NCBI RefSeq assembly: GCF_001905545.1
Contig: NZ_LIPD01000007.1
Location: forward strand, 342,340 to 406,339
DNA from: Streptomyces sp. CB02056
GTDB taxonomy: Bacteria; Actinomycetota; Actinomycetes; Streptomycetales; Streptomycetaceae
Length of the DNA stretch: 64,000 nt
Reading direction: 5' to 3'
Under the pieces are notes generated by a model. That model ran no database searches and had not been told where the DNA came from. It saw nothing but the letters and a program-made list of their open reading frames with translations. Shown piece after piece: positions 43,240 to 50,896 of the stretch (its first letter is position 1; each line of letters starts with the position of its first letter). A program made the position numbers and the translations under genes.

Positions 43240-43887
43240 TCAGCGCAGTGCGAGGACCTGGCCGGGCAGGAGCAGATCGGGGTCGTCGCCGATGGTGTCC
43301 TGGTTGAGTTCGTAGAGGGCGGGCCAGCCGCCGTCCGTGGCGAAGGCCTCGGCGATGCCGCCGAGGGTGTCGCCGGGTTCCACGGTCCAGGTGTCCGGGC
43401 AGTCCTCCTCGTCGTCCGTGCAGACCGGAGCGGGGGCGTCGGCGTGGGATGGCGGGGTGGCGGAGGCATGGGGCCGAGTGTGCGCCGGCCGGTGGCTGCC
43501 GGTGTGAGCGGCCGAGTGGTCGCCGCCGTGTGCGGCACGGGCTCCGCAGGCCGGCCACGGGGTCAGGCCGCGGCGCTCGGCGAGGTGTTCGGCCACGGCG
43601 ATCTGCTGTTCGCGGGTCGCCCGGTCCGCGCGCGGCGCGTAGGCGAGGCCGCCGTTCGAGCGCCAGGTCCCGCTGTCGAACTGCAGCCCCCCGTAGTAGC
43701 CGTTGCCGGTGTCGGCCTGCCAGCGCCCTCCGCTCTCGCACCTGGCGACGGCATCCCAGTCCACTCCCGTTCGGGCCCCCGCACTCGCCGCGGCGGCGGA
43801 CGCTGTTGCCGTACCGCCGGCGATGGCGACGGCGAGCAGGGACAGCAGAACGACGACCAGGCGACGGGCCACGGACAGCGGTGACAT
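43240..43887 (-). CDS. Resuscitation-promoting-factor-like transglycosylase with LysM
   Basis: A 215-aa exported protein: signal peptide, then the Rpf/transglycosylase domain (VDWDAVARCESGGRWQADT, GNGYYGGLQFDSGTWRSNGG) containing the catalytic Glu of CESGG, a long His/Ser/Pro linker with AHTGSHRPAHTRPHAS, and a C-terminal LysM motif (WTVEPGDTLGGIAEAFATDG, NPDLLLPGQVL-like). It would cut peptidoglycan glycan strands, important in spore germination and growth. Start at 43887 begins the signal peptide. Confidence 0.88.
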   Translation of the reverse strand: MSPLSVARRLVVVLLSLLAVAIAGGTATASAAAASAGARTGVDWDAVARCESGGRWQADTGNGYYGGLQFDSGTWRSNGGLAYAPRADRATREQQIAVAEHLAERRGLTPWPACGARAAHGGDHSAAHTGSHRPAHTRPHASATPPSHADAPAPVCTDDEEDCPDTWTVEPGDTLGGIAEAFATDGGWPALYELNQDTIGDDPDLLLPGQVLALR

Positions 43888-44644
43888 GAACGCTCCGTAC
43901 TCCGGGAACAGGGACCGGGCACCGAAGTGCCCCTCCCACCCATGCACCTGACGCCCTCGACGAGCAGGAGCGCAGCGCCGATCTCGCTCGACCGGCGGCT
44001 CGACACCACTCGAACGCGCGACCAGGCCACCGGGCTACCGGGCCGAGCGATCGCCCGAGCGGCCCGGAACGTCTCCTCGCGCCGTCCCGGTGGGCCCATC
44101 ATGAGCCGCTGCGGGGTAGGCAGGTGCGGACTGACGGTGTGGTGGCAACGGAGTGGTGCGGCGGTCGAACGGGGTCGATGCGGGGCACGCCTACCAGGCC
44201 AGGGCGCGGTCCTCAGCCGGGGAGTCCAGCCACTCGCGAGCATCCCGTCCGAGGCCGGCTCCGGCGCCTGCTCGCGCGGTTGCTCAGCGCACCAGCGGGT
44301 CAGCGGGCGGCCGTTGACGTACAGCTGGCCCGTACCGGCCGCGCGGTCGGACCTTGAGGATGCGCGCCACCGGGCAGGTGATGCCGGGGACGCCGGGTCA
44401 TCTTGCCACCGGTCGTCACCAGCGGCACTGGCCTCGATGACGGCGTCAGCCCGACGAACGAGCCGACGAGGAGCCGGAGCTGCCGACCGGGTGGCCGTAA
44501 ACGCACGGCGTCCGCTCATTGTCCTTGTGTTCCACGCGAAGATCATGTGGAACACCAGGACAGGACTCTTCCCCCCGGGCTATGGCCCTTGGCCCCTCGG
44601 CCGCTTCCGCCATGAACCGCAGGAATCACTGGAAGCGGCAGTGC
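43888..44644. other. Gene-poor stretch, nothing recognised
   Basis: No coding sequence that I can support on either strand. Short frames show no family similarity. The terminator of the I36-like gene sits at its right-hand end. Confidence 0.5.
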
Positions 44645-44678
44645 TGGTCACGGCCCTCGAAAAGCGTGGCCGTGACCA
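44645..44678 (-). terminator. Terminator of the I36-like gene
   Basis: Perfect 11-bp stem, TGGTCACGGCC against GGCCGTGACCA, with a 12-base loop, 16 bases downstream of the stop on the minus strand. Confidence 0.8.
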
Positions 44679-44694
44679 ACACGTTCGCAACGGG

Positions 44695-45123
44695 CTAGTA
44701 GAGCGTGATGGAGCTCGCCCTGTCGTTCACCCCCCACGGGACATTCACCGGTGAGCCGAACGGGCCGGATCCGACCAGGTATCCGGTGAAGTCGGAGCCG
44801 TCGAACAGGCTCAGGGTGCCGCCACTGCGGTTCCAGAAGGAGCTCACCTTGTTGTCCAAACCGTAGTTGGCGAGCTTGAAGGACCCGGCGCTGGGCACCT
44901 CCCAGATCAGGCCGCCGCCGTTGGTGTCGGTGAACAGGCACGCCTGGGTGTGCAGGCAGTTGTCCCACACCGTGGCCAGGGAGTCGCCGCTGACGGCGAT
45001 CGGGTAGATCACGGTGGGGGAGCCGCTCCGCTCTCCGACGGCGGCCTGGGCCGTGGCGGTACCGGTCACGGAGGCGAGCATCAGGACGGCGCTGGCCGCG
45101 GCCAGGGCGAAGTGCTTGCGCAT
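44695..45123 (-). CDS. Secreted peptidase inhibitor I36-like protein
   Basis: A 142-aa exported protein: signal peptide (AVLMLASVTGTATAQA), then a beta/gamma-crystallin-like domain with one Cys pair (NCLHTQACLFTDTNGGGLIW) and the Greek-key rhythm FKLANYGLDNKVSSFWNRSG. This fits the MEROPS I36 group, which includes streptomycete metalloprotease inhibitors, though my call rests on pattern only. GAGGAG before ATG at 45123 is a strong ribosome-binding site, preferred over the ATG at 45135, which has no spacing. It is a stand-alone gene with its own terminator. Confidence 0.75.
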   Translation of the reverse strand: MRKHFALAAASAVLMLASVTGTATAQAAVGERSGSPTVIYPIAVSGDSLATVWDNCLHTQACLFTDTNGGGLIWEVPSAGSFKLANYGLDNKVSSFWNRSGGTLSLFDGSDFTGYLVGSGPFGSPVNVPWGVNDRASSITLY

Positions 45124-46353
45124 GTGTCTCCTCATTCCTGTCGGTCTTGCGGTTGGGAGCGTTGTTCACACGCGGTGCTCCGGACGATCCGAGCGGGGCC
45201 CTCGGCTCCTGCCGAACGGTGTCGCCGATGCGGCGGGCCGGCGGCGCTCGCCACTCCCCCGTGGCGTCGGGCCGTTCGCGGTGCGGTCGGCCCCGTTCGT
45301 AGGCGGAGCCGGCCGTACCGCGGGACCTTCCACGTTGTCCGAAGTGCCGGTGGTGGCTCCACACTGCGGCCTGTTGGATTGTCCATCTACAAGAACTGGC
45401 CGAGGCCCAGGTGAGCGGCGGACAACCCGGCTTGGCCGCGGACACGGCCATGGGACCGGGTCCGGCCGCGTGGCAGCCAGCCGTCGACGGGGCCTGGCGG
45501 AGCTCCGGCAGTCCCGGCTGCGGGAGACGACGCGTTGTCTGGCCGAGGTACGGTCCCACCAGGCAGAGCGCCCACGAGGTGCGGCAGGCAGCGCAGTCGG
45601 AGCAGGACGCCGTCGGGCCGCTGGTCGATCAGGAGCGTCTGCGGGCCCGGACGGACGACGGCCTGGAGCCGGGCGCCGACCCGGTGGTGGCGGACGGGGT
45701 ACGGGCGCACCTGGCGGTGCTGCGGCGGCTGGAGGCCGAGCTGGTGACGGCGCGGGCGGCCCTGATCAGCCAGCTCCGGGAAGTGTGAGCCGGATGGTTC
45801 CCGCCCTAGCCGCCTCCGGGATTGTCCGCGGTGAGCTGGTCGAAGTCACGGACAATCGCAGGGGCCGGGAGGAAGGCCTGCAGGTCCAGCAGTTTCCCTG
45901 CGGGGACTACCCGGACCGCTACTGGGACTACGGCCCATGCCGACGACCGACTCGTCACCAGGGGCATCGGCGCCCTCGTCGGCCGGGACACCGCGGGCAT
46001 ACAGGTCGAGGACCGCGCAGTGGATCAGCTCGTGTGCAGGCCGGTGGTGGTCGGCGGGGCGGATCGTCTCGACGGCGTCGACGACCAAGTCCTTGGAGCA
46101 CAACATCGAACCGGGGGACGATCTGCTCGATGACCGGGTCGTACGCCACCTCGAAGGGCCGAGGCCGGGTGGCAGTGGTCGGGAGCCCGAGTGCCACCCG
46201 GGGCTCGATCCCGCAGTCGGACCCCGGGGACGATGGATGGCACCTATTCCGACTGTCCGTCAAAACCCTGATGCGCTGGGCTTGTTCGGGCTCGTCGTTT
46301 ACGCTGGGCGGCGGTTCGATCACGCAACTGGTGTGTCTGAGGGGGCTGAGACG
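45124..46353. other. Decayed DNA with relics; leader of the type VII-like pair
   Basis: No intact gene. A plus-strand coiled-coil-like piece (VRAHLAVLRRLEAELVTARA at about 45690-45785) looks like the end of a broken gene. A dnaB-like piece is annotated separately. The last 100 bases lead into the ATG at 46354 with ribosome-binding site GAGGGGG. Confidence 0.4.
45950..46110 (-). pseudogene. Replicative DNA helicase (DnaB) N-terminal fragment
   Basis: The minus strand encodes MLCSKDLVVDAVETIRPADH then HRPAHELIHCAVLDLYARGV and PADEGADAP. This matches the N-terminal domain of DnaB helicases, whose sequence there is like MLLSKDAIADVVE...HRPAHE.IY.AILDLYARGEPAD. The helicase core, which should follow, is missing, and the upstream part of the domain is out of frame. 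It is a relic of a duplicated or mobile-element-borne dnaB. Ends approximate. Confidence 0.6.
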
Positions 46354-46680
46354 ATGGCAGGGTTCCGAGTGAATCCGCAGGACCTGCGCGACGCGTCGAA
46401 GAGCGGCTACGCGGTGGCGAAGGGCATCCAGCAGGACTGGGCGGAGGCGTTCGGCCACGCGCCGCCGGTCCTGGGCCTGCCGAACTGGTCTTTCGAAGGA
46501 GCGGCCCAGGCCGCCCTCCACGATCTGGGCGAGCACATCGACCGCATCACCACCAGAACCCTGGCGGAGGCGGCCGGCAACCTGTCCATCATCGCCAGGA
46601 GTTACGAGAACACGGACAACGGCGCCGCCTCGACGGTCGACGGCGCCGGGGCACAGACCGGGACAGGGGGGCAGGGCTGA
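46354..46680 (+). CDS. Small WXG100/EspC-like type VII secretion target
   Basis: A 108-aa helical protein. It begins FRVNPQDLRDASKSGYAVAK, has NWSFEGAAQAALHDLGEHID in the middle and the helix LAEAAGNLSIIARSYENTDN before a Gly/Thr-rich tail. This is the two-helix layout of WXG100/EspC-like proteins that are exported by type VII secretion and often accompany a larger effector. Its stop shares one base with the start of the next gene (TGATG), so the pair is coupled. No ESX core genes are in the window. Confidence 0.7.
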   Translation: MAGFRVNPQDLRDASKSGYAVAKGIQQDWAEAFGHAPPVLGLPNWSFEGAAQAALHDLGEHIDRITTRTLAEAAGNLSIIARSYENTDNGAASTVDGAGAQTGTGGQG

Positions 46681-48104
46681 TGCCGCACTACTGGGGAATG
46701 ATCAAGGAAGCCGATGTCGGCACGCTCAGGACGGCCGTCCAGGTCCTGACGACCTTCGAGGGCAGGTACAAGCAGCAGGTCACCGCCTGGCAGACGATGC
46801 AGCGCACCCTCGCCTCCTCGTCCTGGCACGGCCAGGCGTCGGACGCGACCACCACCGCACTCCAGAACCGCACCAACCAACTGCTGCTCGTCGACCAGTT
46901 CATCGAGGACCTGCGCCGGATGCTGACCGACGGCATCGACAGCGTCCTCCTCCTGCAGGCACGCCAGCAGACGCTCATCACGCGGGCGACCGGCAACTGC
47001 CTGGAGATCGTCGCCGCCGACGTGAACGCCACACCGGTGGTGCGCGTCCTGCCGCCCGACCAGCACTCCCGCAACGACCCCGAGTGGCGCAAGGAGGTGG
47101 AGGCCGCCCGGGACCGCCTCGTGACGGACATCGACGCCCTGTGCACCTCCGCCCGGGGCGACGACGACCGCCTCGCCCGTGCCCTGGCCGCCTTCGACTA
47201 CATCGCCAAGCAGGACGGGGACTACGACCCGGAGAAGGTCGCCGAGATCACCAAGGCCGTCGCCGAACTCGACCGGATGCCGGGCGGCGGCGTGGGGAGC
47301 GGCGGTGGCAACCCCGAATCCAACCGGGCGTGGTGGGACTCCCTGCCCGAGGCCACCCGGCAGCAGCTCATCCAGGACCGCCCCAGCTGGATCGGGTCCC
47401 TGGACGGCGTGCCCGCCGAGGTCCGTGACCAGGCCAACCGGGCCTGGCTGCCCCAGCTCCGCGAGGAGATGGCCCGAGAACTCACCGGCCCCCCTTCGCA
47501 GAACATCACCCAGGCGAACCTGGACGGCCTCGACGCCCTCCAGAAGCAGATCGACACCCCCGGCGTACCGCCCCAGCTCCTGCTCAGCGTGGACGACCCC
47601 CGCTCGGTGTCCCACGTCCCGGGCGCCGTCCTCGCCTACGGCAACCCCGACACCGCCACCCACATCGCCGCCTACGTCCCGCCCAACCCGGCGGTGGGGA
47701 CCCTTCCCGCGGACGCCGCCGCCGCACGCAACCTGGCCGTCGCAGCTGGGAAGGCGGACCCGACGAAACCGACCGCGAGCATCGTCTTCACGAACCTCGG
47801 CCCGGCCGGCGACCCGTACCAGACCCCCACCGCCTCACTCAGCCCGCTGCGCGACGGCGGCCAGACCATCCACGGCACGTACAACGGACTGCGGGCCTCC
47901 CACCGCGACGGCAACGCCACCCTGAGCGAGGTCGCCGCCCCCGCCGACGGCTCCGGGTTCGCCGTCGCCAGCACCCCCCTCGCCGACACGGGCAAGCCCG
48001 GGTGGAACTTCACCCCCGACTCCATCGTCGCCAGGACACCTGGCGGCCCCGACGACCCGCCCTCCCGCCACACCGCCGCCAACGCCATCGTCGGGCGCCG
48101 GTAA
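46680..48104 (+). CDS. Type VII-associated protein with degenerate DUF1023-like hydrolase region
   Basis: A 474-aa protein. Residues 1-130 are WXG-like helices (VQVLTTFEGRYKQQVTAWQT). WWDSLPEATRQQLIQDRP (from W218), IGSLDGVPAEVRDQANRAWL and then AVLAYGNPDTATHIAAYVPP (from G321) are signatures of the type VII-linked DUF1023 alpha/beta-hydrolase proteins. But the GHSYGS nucleophile elbow expected after these blocks is absent, and the last 130 residues are Pro/Gly-rich and different. It may therefore be a non-catalytic relative with a new C-terminal tail. Coupled to the small target upstream; the 190-aa gene downstream is a candidate immunity gene. Confidence 0.7.
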   Translation: MPHYWGMIKEADVGTLRTAVQVLTTFEGRYKQQVTAWQTMQRTLASSSWHGQASDATTTALQNRTNQLLLVDQFIEDLRRMLTDGIDSVLLLQARQQTLITRATGNCLEIVAADVNATPVVRVLPPDQHSRNDPEWRKEVEAARDRLVTDIDALCTSARGDDDRLARALAAFDYIAKQDGDYDPEKVAEITKAVAELDRMPGGGVGSGGGNPESNRAWWDSLPEATRQQLIQDRPSWIGSLDGVPAEVRDQANRAWLPQLREEMARELTGPPSQNITQANLDGLDALQKQIDTPGVPPQLLLSVDDPRSVSHVPGAVLAYGNPDTATHIAAYVPPNPAVGTLPADAAAARNLAVAAGKADPTKPTASIVFTNLGPAGDPYQTPTASLSPLRDGGQTIHGTYNGLRASHRDGNATLSEVAAPADGSGFAVASTPLADTGKPGWNFTPDSIVARTPGGPDDPPSRHTAANAIVGRR

Positions 48105-48156
48105 CGGCCCCGGGAACAACGGCCCGGGTGTCACACGGTCCGCCTATCCTCGCGGT

Positions 48157-48729
48157 ATGAGCTTCAGGGGGTACTGGGTCGTGATGCCGGTGCCCGTCGA
48201 CGTGGTCGCCGACGTGGCCCCGGTGTTCACGCCCCTGATCGACGCCCAGGCAACAGCAGGCCGCAAGGGGCTGGAGCGGTGGCGCCACGAAAGCCCGGGA
48301 CGACCGGACGTGACGGAGCTCCACGACCTGGCCGCCCCCTACCTCCTCGACGACCACCTCGACGTGCTCTTCGGGATCTGGGGCACCCACGAGGCGGCCG
48401 GCCCGTTCCTGAAGTCCTCCTGCCGCAAGGCCTACCCCGCCGTCGGCCTCGCCCACGCGCTCCGAGCCGAGCGGTTCCTCGCCCTGCCCGGCTGGTTCGG
48501 CCACTTCGTCCTCACCCCGCAGGAGGTCCGCGCCACGCTCCCCGCCGTCCAGGCCGCACTCGACCTGACACCCGACCAGCGCAGCACCGTGGAGCAGCGC
48601 CTGTACGACATCCTGGACGAAGTCTCGGAAGAGGACGCCGCCGCCCTGCTCGACGACCTCGTACCGGTCTGGCGAAGAGCCGCCGCCACCGGCCAGGGCC
48701 TCATCGGCGCCCAGGCCGTCCCCTGCTGA
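48157..48729 (+). CDS. Hypothetical protein, possible immunity partner
   Basis: A 190-aa soluble protein without signal peptide. It contains LHDLAAPYLLDDHLDVLFGI, LPGWFGHFVLTPQEVRATLP and ends VWRRAAATGQGLIGAQAVPC. I do not recognise the family with confidence. It starts 53 bases after the degenerate type VII protein, in the place where an immunity gene usually sits; that position is the only functional hint. Confidence 0.65.
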   Translation: MSFRGYWVVMPVPVDVVADVAPVFTPLIDAQATAGRKGLERWRHESPGRPDVTELHDLAAPYLLDDHLDVLFGIWGTHEAAGPFLKSSCRKAYPAVGLAHALRAERFLALPGWFGHFVLTPQEVRATLPAVQAALDLTPDQRSTVEQRLYDILDEVSEEDAAALLDDLVPVWRRAAATGQGLIGAQAVPC

Positions 48730-48975
48730 ACACACCTGCCACCACCGGCTGTTGACAGGATCGGGCCGCATGAGCCACATGCGGTGCGGAGAAGGCCGCA
48801 GGCAAGCCTCCGCACTGGCGGGGCCGATGGGGCGTCGTGGTCGGTGCGGTGTGCGGACCGGCGGGCCACAGGTCCGCGCTGGCGCGCACCGCGGCGGGAG
48901 GGCCCGGCAGCGGTGCTGAGCCGCAGTCCGCCGACGGGCGCCTGTACCGGCAGCGGCATTCGGGGTCACCCGAGA

Positions 48976-49764
48976 TCAGAGGTCGCCGCCGTAGATCGCG
49001 GCGTCGCCGGACCCCTCGTACGGGCCGTAGTCGCTGCCGGTGCGGGCGACGGTCTCCCGGGCCCCGCGCCCGCCGAGGAGCGCGGCCCGCGCGGCGAAGT
49101 CCGGCAGCAGCAGGCGCAGCGCCCGGCGTCCGTACAGCGCGGTCAGCAGTCCTGCCCCGTCAGGCTCCGATGGTGTGCCACCTGATGTCGCCGCCCCGTT
49201 CAGGGGGTGCCGGCGGCGCAGCTCGCGAAGCAGCCTGTGTCCGGCGAGGGTGCGGGCCGGAGCGCAGAGCAGTATGAGCGGGAGTACGGTCATGGGCAGT
49301 CCTGTCCACCAGGCGCCCCGGGCGGTGGCGAACGCGCCCGTGGCGCACGTGGCCGCAGCCAGCACGCTGGATGTGGCCAGCCGGGCCGGACCGCAGCGCA
49401 GGCCGCGGCGGACCAGGTCGGTGCGGGTCTCCTCGCGGGCCCGCCGCACAGGTGGGGTGGTCACGGCGTCGGCCCAGGACAGGTCCCGGCCGAACGCCGT
49501 CCGCGCTGCCCGGTGCAGTGGAGTTGCGTCCTGCCCTGAGTGGGCGTGCACCACCCGCCGCAGGCGGCCCCGTCGGTCGGTGTCGAGCACCCCCGCGAGG
49601 TGCAGCTCGACGACGGCCACCACCAGTGCGGCCTTCGACCCCCCACGTACCCCCGCGATCGCCGCGGCTGTCAGGCCGTCAGCCCTCCCCCGGGCCGGCT
49701 GCCATCGCAGCAGCGCCGCCCCGAGGAGCGCGGCCACCGCGCACACCACACCGACCGATCCCAT
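48976..49764 (-). CDS. TIGR04222 domain membrane protein
   Basis: A 262-aa membrane protein: an N-terminal hydrophobic stretch (GVVCAVAALLGAALLRW), the TIGR04222 pattern (LVVAVVELHLAGVLDTDRRG, THPLHRAARTAF-like and HRLLRELRRRHP), and more hydrophobic segments (WWTGLPMTVLPLILLCAPA). It ends in a short Gly/Tyr-rich tail rather than the usual Gly-Cys run. Function unknown. CAGGGGGT precedes ATG at 49764; a longer start is possible upstream but lacks a site. Confidence 0.78.
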   Translation of the reverse strand: MGSVGVVCAVAALLGAALLRWQPARGRADGLTAAAIAGVRGGSKAALVVAVVELHLAGVLDTDRRGRLRRVVHAHSGQDATPLHRAARTAFGRDLSWADAVTTPPVRRAREETRTDLVRRGLRCGPARLATSSVLAAATCATGAFATARGAWWTGLPMTVLPLILLCAPARTLAGHRLLRELRRRHPLNGAATSGGTPSEPDGAGLLTALYGRRALRLLLPDFAARAALLGGRGARETVARTGSDYGPYEGSGDAAIYGGDL

Positions 49765-50284
49765 CAAACCCCCTGAAGCACGGACCACCCGACGGCCCTC
49801 CCCCGGCCACCGTTCCCGCAGGATGACAGAGCGGGAAGGCGACGCCAAGCGGCCGACCAGCCCGACCGCCATGCCGCCGGAGCGCGATGAGAGCGCGAAC
49901 GGCGATCCCGTCGAGCGTGCCGACGGCCTTCGTCTGTCCATGGGCGAGGCGGACGCGTGGAAGTCCAAGGGGTCGACGTCCTCGGTTCGGGCCTCCCCGC
50001 GCAGGCGGAGCGAGCGATCGTACGGCGGGTGCACGCTGGAGATCGGCTACTTCCTCGGCCGGCGGCACCGATCCGCGGACGCCGGATCAAGGACGCCGGC
50101 TCAAGGGCGCCGTCCTTCGGGAGGGCGCCCTCACGCCACCGCGCAGGTCCCCGCCGGACCGTGACCCCGGCCTCGGCCGGGCCGCTCCGCCGCCCTGGCC
50201 TCCCCGCACGACGGTGTCGTCGCCTACAGTGAGAGCTTCTTGCGGGCGGGGCCTGGTGACGGCACGAGCGGGGAGGGGGTTGGA
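49765..50284. other. Spacer with a hairpin, no gene recognised
   Basis: No coding sequence that I can support. AGGGCGCC...GGCGCCCT at 50104-50131 (8-bp stem) may be a terminator. The last 40 bases are the leader of the next gene, with GGGGAGGGGG as ribosome-binding site. Confidence 0.4.
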
Positions 50285-50719
50285 GTGGAGCGACGGGTAC
50301 GTCGGACCGCGGCGGCCGCGCTGTCCTGGGCGTTCCTCACGGCCTGGGCCGTCTGCCAGGTCCTCCTCGGCACGACGACGGCCACGGCGACGGGCGCGGC
50401 GCAGCCGGCCCCCGGCACGCCGCCCGCCGTCGCCGCCCCGGCGGCCCCCGCCGTCGCACGGCTCGGCCCGGCGGGCGCGGAGGCCCGGCGCGCTGCGGAC
50501 CGCCCCCGCCACGACGTCGCCCAGCGGCAGACGGCCGCCGCCGAGGCCGGTGCCCGGCTGCCCGCGCTGCCGCCGGTCGCGCTCCCGTCCACCAGGACGG
50601 ACGCCCCCCGGCCCCGGCCCGGGATGTACGCCCCGGAGCCGCGCCAGGAGCGGGCGCCGCCGTCCGATCGCTACGACCCCCGCCACACCCGCGGTCCCCC
50701 TTCCACCCGGTCCAGCTGA
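50285..50719 (+). CDS. Small membrane or secreted protein with Pro-rich tail
   Basis: A 144-aa protein starting MERRVRRTAAAALSWAFLTA, then WAVCQVLLG, a single membrane/signal segment. The rest is Ala/Pro/Arg-rich and looks unstructured (PPAVAAPAAPAVARLGPAGA, then RPRPGMYAPEPRQERAPP). I do not recognise it. GTG at 50285 has GGGGAGGGGG upstream. It precedes the SecDF gene by 177 bases. Confidence 0.5.
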   Translation: MERRVRRTAAAALSWAFLTAWAVCQVLLGTTTATATGAAQPAPGTPPAVAAPAAPAVARLGPAGAEARRAADRPRHDVAQRQTAAAEAGARLPALPPVALPSTRTDAPRPRPGMYAPEPRQERAPPSDRYDPRHTRGPPSTRSS

Positions 50720-50896
50720 CGTTCCACCGCGCCCGCCGACCCGGGTGCCGCGGCCTGCCCGCGGCCCGGACGGGAGGGCTCCGGCCACCGTGCCCGGAGC
50801 GTTCCCGGCGGCGCGCCGTCCCCTCGCGTCCGCCCGTCCCGGGTGCGGCGTCCCTCCGCGGACGCCCGGCTCCCGCGGACCGCCCGTGGAGTACCC

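Noticed and set aside
43888..46353. Intact insertion sequence in the gene-poor region
   Set aside because: No complete transposase frame and no terminal inverted repeats could be found; only broken pieces.
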